Assembly (NCBI RefSeq): GCF_007830335.1
Contig: NZ_VLKU01000009.1
Span: 1-64,000 of the forward strand
Origin: Paracoccus sulfuroxidans
GTDB taxonomy: Bacteria > Pseudomonadota > Alphaproteobacteria > Rhodobacterales > Rhodobacteraceae
Length of the DNA stretch: 64,000 nt
Reading direction: 5' to 3'
Positions 18,152 to 26,114 of this stretch are shown in pieces. Position numbers and translations under genes: made by a program. The number at the start of each line of letters is the position of its first letter. Within the stretch, counting starts at the first letter, position 1. The notes under the pieces were generated by a model. That model searched no databases and had not been told where the DNA came from. It saw nothing but the letters and a program-made list of their open reading frames with translations.

Positions 18152-18805
18152 GTGACCGCAGAAGCCAAGACGCCAGCGCGCAGCAAGCCCCGCATCCGCG
18201 ATGCCGACGCGACCAAGGCGCGCATCCTCAAGGCGGCGCTGAACGAATTTGCCCGCAATGGCTTTGGCGGTGCCCGCGTCGATGTCATCGCCGAGAAGGC
18301 CGATGCCAACAAGCGGATGCTCTATCACTACTTCGGCAGCAAGGAGGACCTGTTCCAGACCGTGCTGGAGAATGCCTATATCGACATCCGCGATGCCGAA
18401 CAGAAGCTGGCGCTGGATCACCTGCCGCCCAAAGAGGCGCTGGCGCGGCTGGTGCGCTTCACCTGGGAATATTACCTGAAGCACCCCGAGTTCATCACGC
18501 TGGTCAACAGCGAGAACCTGCACCGGGCCAAGCACCTGAAGAAGTCCGAGATCGTCAAGATCTACAGCCGCCGCTTCGTCTCGATGGTCGACACGATCCT
18601 TGAGCGTGGCGTGGCAAGCGGCGATTTCCGCTCTGGCATCGATCCGGTGCAGCTGAACATCACCATCGCCGCGATTGGTTATTACTATCTGACCAACCGC
18701 TTCACAGGCTCGATCATTTTCGAGCGTGACCTGATGGCGAAAGAGGCGCTCGAAGAGCGCCTCCGTTTCAATATCGACACGATCATGCGTCTGGTCTGCA
18801 CCTGA
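18152..18805 (+). CDS. TetR family transcriptional regulator, probable master of the 1-23.8 kb regulon
   Basis: A 217-residue regulator with a GTG start and GGAGAG 5 bases before it. The N-terminal TetR helix-turn-helix spans about residues 22-66 (ATKARILKAALNEF, then NKRMLYHYFGSKEDLF). The C-terminal domain resembles the RutR-like group. It is divergent from the ABC binding-protein operon and convergent with the TRAP operon. Related palindromes in all four promoter regions of the block, two beside its own gene, make it the best candidate repressor; the ligand would be the substrate or a CoA intermediate. The link to these sites is inference. Confidence 0.9.
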   Translation: MTAEAKTPARSKPRIRDADATKARILKAALNEFARNGFGGARVDVIAEKADANKRMLYHYFGSKEDLFQTVLENAYIDIRDAEQKLALDHLPPKEALARLVRFTWEYYLKHPEFITLVNSENLHRAKHLKKSEIVKIYSRRFVSMVDTILERGVASGDFRSGIDPVQLNITIAAIGYYYLTNRFTGSIIFERDLMAKEALEERLRFNIDTIMRLVCT

Positions 18806-18811
18806 CGCGCG

Positions 18812-19264
18812 TCAGATCTGGCCAGCCAGCCCCAGGCTGTGAAGTGCAGCCTGGGCGCATTCGGCATCCTCATGCCCCTGCGCCCCGGAAACACCGACCC
18901 CGCCCACAATGGCCCCGTTGTGAAGGATGGGCAGCCCGCCCTCCCAGGTGATCAGCCGGGGACGGTTTGCCAGACCGACCCTCAGCTCATCCATGCTGTT
19001 CATCCGGGCAAAGAAATCCGCGGTCGAGCGCTGCATGGTGGCCGCCGTAAACGCCTTGTCGGTCGCAAAGCCCAGCGTCTGGGCCGCAACGCCGTCCATG
19101 CGCGCCGAGGCCAGCACCTCGCCGCCCGCATCGACGACGACAACCGCCACCAACCAACCGCGTGAGGCCGCATGGTCAAGCGCGTGATGGACCAGACGCA
19201 AGGCCGGGGCCGATCTCAGCACCGGCTTCATCTCGACAAGATCAGCATAGTTCGCCTGATCCAT
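18812..19264 (-). CDS. GlcG/HbpS (DUF336) family protein, cytoplasmic
   Basis: A 150-residue protein of the GlcG/HbpS-like alpha/beta fold. VVVDAGGEVLASARMDG and ITWEGGLPILHNGAIVGGVGVSG are the characteristic halves. There is no signal peptide, unlike the second member at 29349. Family members bind heme or cobalamin or are accessory proteins of catabolic operons; function is uncertain. I chose MDQANY at 19264, 2 bases after the TRAP permease stop; an in-frame ATG at 19276 would overlap that stop. It is the last gene of the TRAP operon. Confidence 0.82.
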   Translation of the reverse strand: MDQANYADLVEMKPVLRSAPALRLVHHALDHAASRGWLVAVVVVDAGGEVLASARMDGVAAQTLGFATDKAFTAATMQRSTADFFARMNSMDELRVGLANRPRLITWEGGLPILHNGAIVGGVGVSGAQGHEDAECAQAALHSLGLAGQI

Positions 19265-19266
19265 CC

Positions 19267-20535
19267 TCAACCCCATTTGTTCGGCAGCCAGGTCACAATG
19301 GACGGGACCGCGATCATGATTGCCACCAGCACAAGAAGCATGATGAAGAACGGAATGGTCGCGGCAAAGACGCGCTCCATCGGCAGGCGGGACACCAGCG
19401 CCACGCCATAAAGCGCCACGCCAACGGGCGGTGTGATCAGGCCAAGCACGCAGACGATACAGAACAGCACGCCAAGGTGCAGCGGATCAATTCCAAATGC
19501 CGTAACCAGCGGCGCAATGGCCGGAACCAGCATCAGGATGATCGGGGTCGCATCCATGAACAATCCCAGCACCAGCACGACCAGCAGGATCGCGATGAAG
19601 ACGAGTGTCGGGCTGGACACCATCTCGGTGACCTGCTGCGCCAGCATCATCGGGATCTGTTCGCGCGCGATGACCCAGGCATCCAGCCCCGAGACCGAGA
19701 CGACCAGCATCAGCGCGCCCACCGCCGTCCCCGTGTGAACGAGGCTGCGGTAGAAGTCGCTGAACTTCAGCTTGCGATAGACCAGCCCCAGAAAGATGAC
19801 ATAGACGACGGCGATGGCGCTGGCCTCGGTCGGCGTCAGCGCGCCCGAGAAGATGCCGCCGATCACCAGAACCGGGGTCAGCATCACCAGCGAGGCGCGC
19901 CAGAAGGTGGTCAGCACGCGGCCGAACGAGAACGGCTCGCCCCGGCCATAGCCCCGACGCGCGCTCAGCCAGCCCACGGTGATCATCAGCGAAACCGCCA
20001 TCAGCAGGCCCGGCACGATGCCGCCAAGAAACATCTTGCCGATCGAGACATTGGCCGTCGCGCCATAGATGATCATGATGATCGAGGGCGGAATGACCGG
20101 GGCCATCGTCGCCGAGCTTAGCGTGACGGCAGCGGCGAAATTCGGGTCATAGCCCCGTTCACGCATGGCGGCCACGGTCATCTTGCCGACCCCTACCGCG
20201 TCAGCCGCAGCCGAGCCCGACATGGCAGAAAAGACCATCGAGGCCAGCACGGTCACATAGCCAAGCCCGCCCCGGACATGCCCGATGACCGCCTGCGCGA
20301 AATCGAAAATCCGCGCCGTGGCGCCGTAGCGGTTCATCAGCGCCCCCGCCAGCAGGAACATGGGCACCGCCAGCAGGATGGATTCGTTGACCGTGCCCAG
20401 CATCCGCTGTGGTGCCAGCTCCAGCGGAATGCCGCGCAGCCACAGATAGCTGGCCGCAGGGGCACCAAGCGCAACAAAGATGGGCGCGCGCAGTATGATA
20501 AGGACGATGATCGCCAAAAGGATCCAACCGATCAT
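19267..20535 (-). CDS. dctM: TRAP transporter large permease (DctM)
   Basis: A 422-residue protein with about twelve hydrophobic segments, including the DctM motifs SGSAAADAVGVGKM (about 110-123) and PVIPPSIIMIIYG (about 151-163). It forms the sodium-coupled translocation channel with DctQ (20545) and receives substrate from DctP (21112). The start is 9 bases after the DctQ stop. TRAP systems import organic acids, sugar acids or related anions. Confidence 0.95.
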   Translation of the reverse strand: MIGWILLAIIVLIILRAPIFVALGAPAASYLWLRGIPLELAPQRMLGTVNESILLAVPMFLLAGALMNRYGATARIFDFAQAVIGHVRGGLGYVTVLASMVFSAMSGSAAADAVGVGKMTVAAMRERGYDPNFAAAVTLSSATMAPVIPPSIIMIIYGATANVSIGKMFLGGIVPGLLMAVSLMITVGWLSARRGYGRGEPFSFGRVLTTFWRASLVMLTPVLVIGGIFSGALTPTEASAIAVVYVIFLGLVYRKLKFSDFYRSLVHTGTAVGALMLVVSVSGLDAWVIAREQIPMMLAQQVTEMVSSPTLVFIAILLVVLVLGLFMDATPIILMLVPAIAPLVTAFGIDPLHLGVLFCIVCVLGLITPPVGVALYGVALVSRLPMERVFAATIPFFIMLLVLVAIMIAVPSIVTWLPNKWG

Positions 20536-20544
20536 ATCTGCCTC

Positions 20545-21045
20545 CTATTCTTCGAAATCGGGATGCGCGCCGTCGCCGACATGTTGTCGGCGTAGGACGA
20601 AGCAAAGGGCGTGAAAGGCCAGAAGCGTCATGCCGACCGGCAGCGCCGCAGTCTGGGCCCAGGCCGGAATGCCCAGCACGGGCAGGGTCTGCCCGCCCCG
20701 GAACACCATGCGAAAGCCTGCCTGGGCAAGAACGACCGCAAGCCCGATCGACGCCGCATCCGAGACATAGCCGAAGAGCTTTTGCAGCGGCGCAGGCACA
20801 TGGTTATAGACGATGTCCACCATGAAATGCTGCGACACATACAAAGCGCGCGCCGCGCCGATAAAGATCAGCCATGCGAACAGAAGCCGCCCGGCCTCTT
20901 CGGTAAAGGCCAGCGGCGCTTGCAAGACGAAGCGGAACAGCACCTGCATCGCCAGCATCACGATCAGCGCAAGGAGCGTGCAGAACAGGATCAGCCCTTC
21001 CAGGCGGACGACAGATTCCTCGATTTTGACAAGTGTTTGCGACAT
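20545..21045 (-). CDS. dctQ: TRAP transporter small permease (DctQ)
   Basis: A 166-residue protein with four hydrophobic segments. FTEEAGRLLFAWLIFIGAA (about 53-71) is the DctQ signature. It partners DctM. There are 66 bases between this gene and dctP, including a GAGGGCGAGG ribosome site before the start. Confidence 0.93.
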   Translation of the reverse strand: MSQTLVKIEESVVRLEGLILFCTLLALIVMLAMQVLFRFVLQAPLAFTEEAGRLLFAWLIFIGAARALYVSQHFMVDIVYNHVPAPLQKLFGYVSDAASIGLAVVLAQAGFRMVFRGGQTLPVLGIPAWAQTAALPVGMTLLAFHALCFVLRRQHVGDGAHPDFEE

Positions 21046-21111
21046 CAGTTCCTCGCCCTCTCGTGACGGCTGTGCGAAGCAGCCGTCATCAGGTCGTTTG
21101 CGCGTCGGGGA

Positions 21112-22080
21112 TCACTGCGCATCGCGGATCCGCTGGACCAGATCAGCGCCATAGGTCTCGGACAGCTTGTCGACGACCGGCTGGACTTTCGCGGCGAAAG
21201 CGGCGCGGTCGACCTCAACCACATGGACGCCGTTTTCCTTCAGATAGGCCAGGTCGCTGTCAAAATTGGCCTTGAAGAGGCCCCGCTGCATCTCGGTCAC
21301 CTCGGCGAAGATCCGGTCGAACTCCTCGCGCTGTTCGGGCGAGAGGGCCTCCATGGCACTGCGATTGGCCAGCACGGGCTTATAGAGGAAGAAATGCCCC
21401 GTCAGGCTGAAATTCGGTGCCTGCTCATAGAATTTGACGTTGCGATAGCCCGAGATGTCGTTCTCGGCCCCGTCAATCGCGCCGGTCGCAAGCGAGGTAT
21501 AGACCTCACCATAGGGCATGGCAGTGGCCAGCGCGCCCATGGCATTGAAGCTGTCAAGATAGACCTGACTACCAATGACGCGGATCTTGCGCCCCGCCAG
21601 ATCGTCGGGGGTGGTCACGGGCGCGCCGCGCGTGAAGACATGGCGCAGACCGCCGCTCCACCAGCCCAGCACTTCAAGACCGGTCTCGGCCTCGATCTTC
21701 GCCTCGATCTCCTTGCCGATCTCTCCATCTGCGACGATCCAGGGATGGGTATCGCCGTCGCGGAACAGATAGGGCAGATCATAGACGCCAGCCGAGGGCG
21801 CGAAGGTGGACAGCGACGCCGTCGCCACCGTGGTCATCGTCAGCGCCCCGAAGCGCACCTGTTCCAGCGCGTCGGTTTCGCCGCCCACCTGTCCCTGCGG
21901 AAAGACCTGCAAGGCAATGCCGGTCGTGCCCTCGCCAAGCCGTTTCGCCAGTTCCTGGAACGCAACGTTCGAGGGCTCGCCCGGCGGGTTCACATGCGCA
22001 GCAGTCAGTTCCAGCGCCGCCGCCTGGGTCACGCTCAGCGCCAAGGCCAGCCCCACGGCTGCCAGTTTCTTCTTGATCAT
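21112..22080 (-). CDS. dctP: TRAP transporter substrate-binding protein (DctP)
   Basis: A 322-residue DctP-family periplasmic protein. A Sec signal peptide spans about 1-22 (MIKKKLAAVGLALALS... ending AALE). The conserved carboxylate-binding region includes GRKIRVIGSQVYLDSF (R near 160-165), PYGEVYTSLATGAIDG and ENDISGYRN. It probably binds an organic or sugar acid. The neighbouring AroE-like dehydrogenase and SDR hint at a cyclic or polyhydroxy acid such as shikimate or quinate, but that is inference. Confidence 0.93.
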   Translation of the reverse strand: MIKKKLAAVGLALALSVTQAAALELTAAHVNPPGEPSNVAFQELAKRLGEGTTGIALQVFPQGQVGGETDALEQVRFGALTMTTVATASLSTFAPSAGVYDLPYLFRDGDTHPWIVADGEIGKEIEAKIEAETGLEVLGWWSGGLRHVFTRGAPVTTPDDLAGRKIRVIGSQVYLDSFNAMGALATAMPYGEVYTSLATGAIDGAENDISGYRNVKFYEQAPNFSLTGHFFLYKPVLANRSAMEALSPEQREEFDRIFAEVTEMQRGLFKANFDSDLAYLKENGVHVVEVDRAAFAAKVQPVVDKLSETYGADLVQRIRDAQ

Positions 22081-22116
22081 TCTAGTCCTCCTCCCCTCCC
22101 GCCATGCGGGGTTACT

Positions 22117-22908
22117 TTAGCTCAAATTGAAAAACCTCAGGGTTTCAGCCACTTGCCCGTCAAGGACCTCGCGTCCCGGCACAACCGCGCCACCCGCCGC
22201 CTCGGCCGCCTCAAGCAGCCTTGTGCGCGCCGGTTGCATGATCATCTCGACCAGCAGCTTGCCGGGGCCAAAAGCGTCGGGACTGATCGGCAGCGGATCG
22301 CCCTCGGCCATCCCGGCCGGAGAGGCATTGACGAAGATGGTTACCTCTTGCGGATCCAGCCGCCCGGTGCTGGCCTCGACCCCGGGGAATTCACGCCGCA
22401 AGCGGCTGGCCAAATCGGCGGCGCGCCCGGCGTCCAGATCATCCACCGCCAGTCGCGCAGCCCCCGCCTCGGCCAGCGCCGCCGCGACCGAAGCACCCGC
22501 GCCCCCTGCCCCGACCAGCTGGACCGTCGTGCCCCGGATCTCGGTGTCCCGTGCCCGCAGGGCGGCCACACAGCCAACGCCATCCAAAGCGTCCCCGGCC
22601 CATTGCCCGTCACCAATGGGACGGATGACATTCGCTGCTCCTGCCGCCCGGGCACGCGGCGACAGCACCTGGCACTGATCTGCCGCCAGCGGCTTGAACG
22701 GGATGGTGACGATCAGCCCGCCAAGGTTCGGCACATGCCGCAGGGCATCGAACACCTGCGCGCCCTCGGTCGCGTCGATCTGGAACGGGACAAAGACCGC
22801 ATTCACGCCATGCGCCACGCACCAATCCGTATAAAGGCCCGGCGATTTGACCTGCGCGATCGGGTCTCCGACCACCAGATAGAGCGCGGTTTTTCCGTCG
22901 ATGTTCAT
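22117..22908 (-). CDS. Shikimate/quinate dehydrogenase-like protein (AroE family)
   Basis: A 263-residue AroE-fold oxidoreductase. Substrate residues are seen as SPGLY (S near 21), VTIPFK (the catalytic-lysine motif, near 67-72), AANVIRP, and GDALDGVG in place of the usual GxNTDGxG. The NADP-binding motif is VGAGGAGASV. The deviation in the NTDG segment suggests a non-biosynthetic paralogue. The start at 22908 (MNIDGKT) is 1 base after the SDR stop. Its place in a TRAP operon argues for oxidising an imported hydroxy-acid rather than making chorismate. Confidence 0.82.
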   Translation of the reverse strand: MNIDGKTALYLVVGDPIAQVKSPGLYTDWCVAHGVNAVFVPFQIDATEGAQVFDALRHVPNLGGLIVTIPFKPLAADQCQVLSPRARAAGAANVIRPIGDGQWAGDALDGVGCVAALRARDTEIRGTTVQLVGAGGAGASVAAALAEAGAARLAVDDLDAGRAADLASRLRREFPGVEASTGRLDPQEVTIFVNASPAGMAEGDPLPISPDAFGPGKLLVEMIMQPARTRLLEAAEAAGGAVVPGREVLDGQVAETLRFFNLS

Positions 22909-22909
22909 G

Positions 22910-23695
22910 CTAGAGCCTCGCCATGGACAAGCCGCCATCGACCGACAGCACGGTCCCGGTCAGATAGGGCAGATCTCCCGCAGCAATCGCCGCGACCGCT
23001 TGCGCCACATCATCGGGCTGCCCCACTCGGGGCGTCAGGGTCAGCCCTTCATCCCGGATGCGGCGGGCATATTCCTGAATGACCGGGGCGGAAAGATCGG
23101 TCTCGATGATCCCCGGGCGGATATCGGCAACCTGCACCCCAAGAGGCGAAAGCTTCATCGCGAAGACCTTGACCACCATCGCAACCGCCGCCTTCGAGAC
23201 GCAATACTCGGCCTTGTTCAGCGAGGCCGCCTCGGCATTGGCCGATGAGATGAAGATCAACGAGCGGTGACGCCTGTCCGCACCAGAGCCTGCCACCCGT
23301 CGGGCAAACTCCTGTGCCAGAAAGAACGGCCCGCGCGCATTCGCCGTCATGCAGTGATCGAAGCTGTCCGTCTCGACCTCCAGAATGTCCGACCGCCGCA
23401 GCGGCCCAACCCCGGCATTGCAGACCAAGCAATCCAGCGGCCCGAGTTCCGCTTCAATCCGATCCAGCACCGGGCCATGGTTTTCGGGCTTCGACATATC
23501 ACCGGCCACGGCCATCACATGACCACCTGCCTTGCGCATTGCATCCAGTGCACGGTCCATGCCCGGCCCCTCTTCGCGACCGTTGATCGCGACGGCGAAC
23601 CCCCGATTGGCCAGTTTCATGGCAATCGCCACCCCGATCCCGCGCGTCGACCCCGTCACCAAGGCCACGCCTGATTGCGCTTTTGTCCGCAACAT
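22910..23695 (-). CDS. SDR family oxidoreductase, paralogue of the 2595 SDR
   Basis: A 261-residue short-chain dehydrogenase, with TGSTRGIG near 15-22, CNAGVG, and YCVSK (Y/K pair) in the middle. The C-terminus (SAPVIQEYARRIRDEGL then TPRVGQP) mirrors the SDR at 2595-3362. It is the first gene of the TRAP operon. The region upstream holds operator site 6, so it likely belongs to the same regulon. The substrate is unknown. Confidence 0.88.
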   Translation of the reverse strand: MLRTKAQSGVALVTGSTRGIGVAIAMKLANRGFAVAINGREEGPGMDRALDAMRKAGGHVMAVAGDMSKPENHGPVLDRIEAELGPLDCLVCNAGVGPLRRSDILEVETDSFDHCMTANARGPFFLAQEFARRVAGSGADRRHRSLIFISSANAEAASLNKAEYCVSKAAVAMVVKVFAMKLSPLGVQVADIRPGIIETDLSAPVIQEYARRIRDEGLTLTPRVGQPDDVAQAVAAIAAGDLPYLTGTVLSVDGGLSMARL

Positions 23696-23771
23696 CTCTC
23701 TCCCCCGCAGAGCGTCAAAGCCGAAGATTTCGGCTGATGAAGCTCAGGAACCAATCGATTCCACTCGACTT

Positions 23772-23795
23772 AAGTAACTGTCTAGTTCGTTACTT
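23772..23795. promoter_or_regulatory. Putative TetR operator, site 6 (extended palindrome)
   Basis: AAGTAAC and GTTACTT arms, separated by 10 bases, lie 77 bases upstream of the SDR/TRAP operon start. Within it GTAACTGTCTAGTT resembles the other sites, with a weaker right arm, and the outer arms add a wider palindrome than at sites 1-3. It is the only member without a divergent catabolic gene opposite it. Confidence 0.45.
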
Positions 23796-23947
23796 TTTGC
23801 AAGAGGATATCGTCAAGTTTTTTGTCGTTTCGAGGGCTAGTTCGAACGCCACATCCACCCGCATCCAGCGCATGGACACGAGCGGCAGATGTGCACAGTG
23901 CTTCGGCTGGACCGAGGCTTTCACGGCATTCCGTAAGAAATGCGGCT

Positions 23948-24262
23948 CTAGCCAGCCTGTGGCATGTTCCGGATCAGGGTACCCGGCCCTTCAGGATTGG
24001 CTGCGAGCAGGCAAGTAATGCCTGCCAACATGCTTCCAAGCTTGTCGACCGGCATATGCGGAAGCATCGTGCGAACCGTCAGCGGGTCGTAGAAGCGAAA
24101 ATACAGCCGTGCATTGCGGCTTTCATCGACGACCATCGTGAAGCGACGCAAATGCGCGCGCACCCCCTCAAAGCCAAGCGCGCTGCGCAGGAAAATCGCC
24201 GCGCCATCCCTCCATAGGCAAGGGGCATTGCTGACAGACCGAGGCAAACGCTTGAACACCAA
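23948..24262 (-). pseudogene. DUF4123 (type VI secretion adaptor) fragment, 5' truncated
   Basis: The minus frame reads up to 104 residues and contains AAIFLRSALGFEGVRAHLRR followed by YFRFYDPLTVRTMLP. This is the C-terminal half of a DUF4123 domain (the HLRR and RFYDP motifs), the adaptor that loads effectors onto VgrG. A stop codon lies just upstream of the first possible (TTG) start, and the N-terminal half of the domain is missing; the next bases belong to the divergent amidase frame. It is therefore a remnant. The rest of 23696-23947 holds operator site 6 and nothing else I can recognise. Confidence 0.6.
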
Positions 24263-24296
24263 ATCTCAGGGCATATGCGCCGCCATCTGGTCCGCC

Positions 24297-25082
24297 ATGA
24301 GCGGCCTGTCTTCCGGGGGCCTTCCCGGCCCCGGCACGCCGACGACACGGGGCGCGACCCGACCCGACGCAGGAGACAATTCGCTGGGTCATGGCAATGG
24401 CGTCGACAATGACCTGAAGAATGGATCGACCGGCGCGCAGGATGCGGGCTCGGACGCGCGCGACAATGCCAGCAGTTCCGCGCTGAACCAGACGGTTGCC
24501 GAATGCCCCGATTGCAAGGTGGCCATCGTGATCGGCGACAGCTCCGCCTCGCAAGAGGCGCATTCGGAGCCGATGGACGTCGCCGAATGGACCTATAACG
24601 ACGATATCGCCAAGCGCACGGTCGAACTCATCAACAGCCAAAGCGGCGGCAAGATCACGGCCGAGATCTTTCATCGCGTCAGCGCAGGCAGCTATTCGCG
24701 CGAGATGGCGACCGTATATGCCAAGGTGAACGAATTTCTGGCCGAGGTCCCCAGCCAGAAGCGGATCGCGATTGAGCTGCACTATAACTCGGTCAAATCC
24801 ACCGCAGCGCGCTTTTCCGAAGTGCTCTACAAGGGCGACATCAGCTATGCCCAGAACAGCGTGAAGCTGCTGGCGGCGATCTTTGGCGGCAAGGATCAGG
24901 TCCGGCGCTATAGCTCGAACCCACGCGGACAGGCGACCTTCACGAACGGCCCGACCAATACCTACCTGATGGAGCCGTTCTTCGGCAGCAACCCCGCCTC
25001 GGCCGCAATCGCCATGTGCGAAGACGGCAAGCAACAGCTTGCCCAGGCCTACGCAACCTCGCTGATCGATTGGATAGGTTGA
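24297..25082 (+). CDS. N-acetylmuramoyl-L-alanine amidase-like protein (Amidase_3 type), possible effector
   Basis: 261 residues. Residues 1-65 are low-complexity (Gly, Ser, Asp, Asn), then a putative Amidase_3 fold begins: VAIVIGD (75-81), EWTYND (E97), IELHYNS (H162), and LMEPFFGSNP (E226). These align with the zinc Glu, zinc His and catalytic Glu. The first zinc His of the usual GH motif appears as D81, so activity is doubtful. There is no signal peptide. The start at 24297 has no clear ribosome site; the frame stays open upstream to 24114 antisense to the DUF4123 fragment. Beside a DUF4123 remnant, this may be a T6SS cargo protein that lost its neighbours. The family call is moderately sure; the role is inference. 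Confidence 0.6.
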   Translation: MSGLSSGGLPGPGTPTTRGATRPDAGDNSLGHGNGVDNDLKNGSTGAQDAGSDARDNASSSALNQTVAECPDCKVAIVIGDSSASQEAHSEPMDVAEWTYNDDIAKRTVELINSQSGGKITAEIFHRVSAGSYSREMATVYAKVNEFLAEVPSQKRIAIELHYNSVKSTAARFSEVLYKGDISYAQNSVKLLAAIFGGKDQVRRYSSNPRGQATFTNGPTNTYLMEPFFGSNPASAAIAMCEDGKQQLAQAYATSLIDWIG

Positions 25083-25738
25083 TGATGAAAGCCCTCTGCC
25101 CCGCCGCCTTCGTGCTGGCCCTGCCTGTCGAAGGCCAGGTCGCGCTTTGGGACATGCAGGCCGACCCGCCGGTCGCGCTGGCCCAGAACCCGCCCGGCAG
25201 CGTCCTGCCCGGGACGTGCTATCAGTTGTCGGGCAAAAAGCTGACCCCACTGCAGCCCGCGACCGCCTGCCTTAACTATTATACATCGCCCGGAGATCTG
25301 GGGGCGCTTGAGCCCTTCTCGGCCACCGGCACCATGGTCTTCAACGACCACGCACCCGATTACGCGCTTCTTAGGCTGGAGCTGCGCGGTGTTCAGGGCA
25401 CCGAGGAATGCGGCGAGCGCGAAACCTGCGATACGCTCTATCTGGCCGGGTTTGCAAATGACAGTCTGACCGCGCAGGCGATGGAGCCGACGCGGGCGGG
25501 CCAGAGGGTGTCGCTGACCGGGCGCAAGAACACCCCGACCCGACTGAACTCCGCACATACGGTCGCTTCGGTCCCCTACCTTAGGGCCGATCGCCGGTTT
25601 CCCGATCTCACTGGCAAGTCTCAGCGACATCGAGCTGTGGGTGAGCTTCGGTTTCTATGGCAACTCCGACCAGTACTTGAGCGTAAGAAGGGCGAAAATC
25701 GACAGATATACAGAAATTGCGCGCTCGTTGGCCTATGA
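25082..25738 (+). CDS. Unknown exported protein, coupled to the amidase; possible immunity protein, likely frame-disrupted
   Basis: The ATG overlaps the amidase stop (TGATG), so translation is coupled. The N-terminus MMKALCPAAFVLALPVEGQ looks like a short signal sequence. The mature part has cysteines (GTCYQL, TACLNYY, TEECGERETCDT). As read, 218 residues, but from about 25590 the third-base pattern and composition fail in this frame and become good in the frame of the ORF that ends at 26114. A frameshift near 25590-25610 would join them into one protein of about 340 residues. Its position after a wall-degrading enzyme fits a periplasmic immunity protein; no family recognised. Confidence 0.5.
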   Translation: MMKALCPAAFVLALPVEGQVALWDMQADPPVALAQNPPGSVLPGTCYQLSGKKLTPLQPATACLNYYTSPGDLGALEPFSATGTMVFNDHAPDYALLRLELRGVQGTEECGERETCDTLYLAGFANDSLTAQAMEPTRAGQRVSLTGRKNTPTRLNSAHTVASVPYLRADRRFPDLTGKSQRHRAVGELRFLWQLRPVLERKKGENRQIYRNCALVGL

Positions 25739-26114
25739 GAATGATCCCGACCCTGAACGGGTGCCGAAATCCTTCGACGAAGAACTTGCGGACTATCTGG
25801 ACCGAACAAGCTCTCTGGTCATCAAGAACGCGGTCGCAGGGGACGGGAGGTTCGAAGCTCACTGCGAGCTCATCCAAAGCCCCGGCGATCTCGGCAAGGT
25901 TGCGGTCACAGTGAAATACAGCCGCGGCTGGCTTTCCAGCAAACAGCAGGCATCATCCATCCAGAAGGCGTTCGTCTCGCCGGGTGTTGTTCGGATCACC
26001 CCGGTTGCGCCCGGAGGTCGGAAATGGTCAGACGTTCACGTAGATGTCGAAGTATCACGCCGAAACGGCGGCAAGCATAGCGAGAATGAAAGTTTTGGTT
26101 TTGGCAAACTCTAG
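25641..26114 (+). CDS. Unknown protein; second frame of the preceding gene or a separate small gene
   Basis: 157 residues from a GTG without a convincing ribosome site. The frame is open from 25548, and the sequence just before the GTG (SLASLSDIELW) already looks like protein, which favours continuation from the 25082 gene after a frameshift. It includes a hydrophilic helix (RRAKIDRYTEIARSLAYEN) and a C-terminal beta-rich part (VAVTVKYSRGW, DVHVDVEVSRR). The family is not recognised. Third codon positions are less GC-biased than in the flanking catabolic genes, as expected for acquired DNA. Its end overlaps the next gene. Confidence 0.45.
   Translation: MSFGFYGNSDQYLSVRRAKIDRYTEIARSLAYENDPDPERVPKSFDEELADYLDRTSSLVIKNAVAGDGRFEAHCELIQSPGDLGKVAVTVKYSRGWLSSKQQASSIQKAFVSPGVVRITPVAPGGRKWSDVHVDVEVSRRNGGKHSENESFGFGKL

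Noticed and set aside
18803..18814. Short palindrome at the tetR / GlcG-like gene junction as a terminator
   Set aside because: It is made largely of the two opposing stop codons, with a 4-6 bp stem and no T run.
19162..20121. 319-residue plus-strand frame rich in His, Gln, Arg and Asp, looking like a metal-binding protein
   Set aside because: It is the complement of the DctM transmembrane segments; the unusual composition follows from hydrophobic codons on the other strand.
23822..24217. 131-residue plus-strand frame in the island
   Set aside because: It runs mostly antisense to the DUF4123 motif and shows no family features.
24114..24296. N-terminal extension of the amidase-like frame
   Set aside because: The added residues are antisense to the DUF4123 fragment and have no protein-like features. 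The choice of 24297 is still uncertain.
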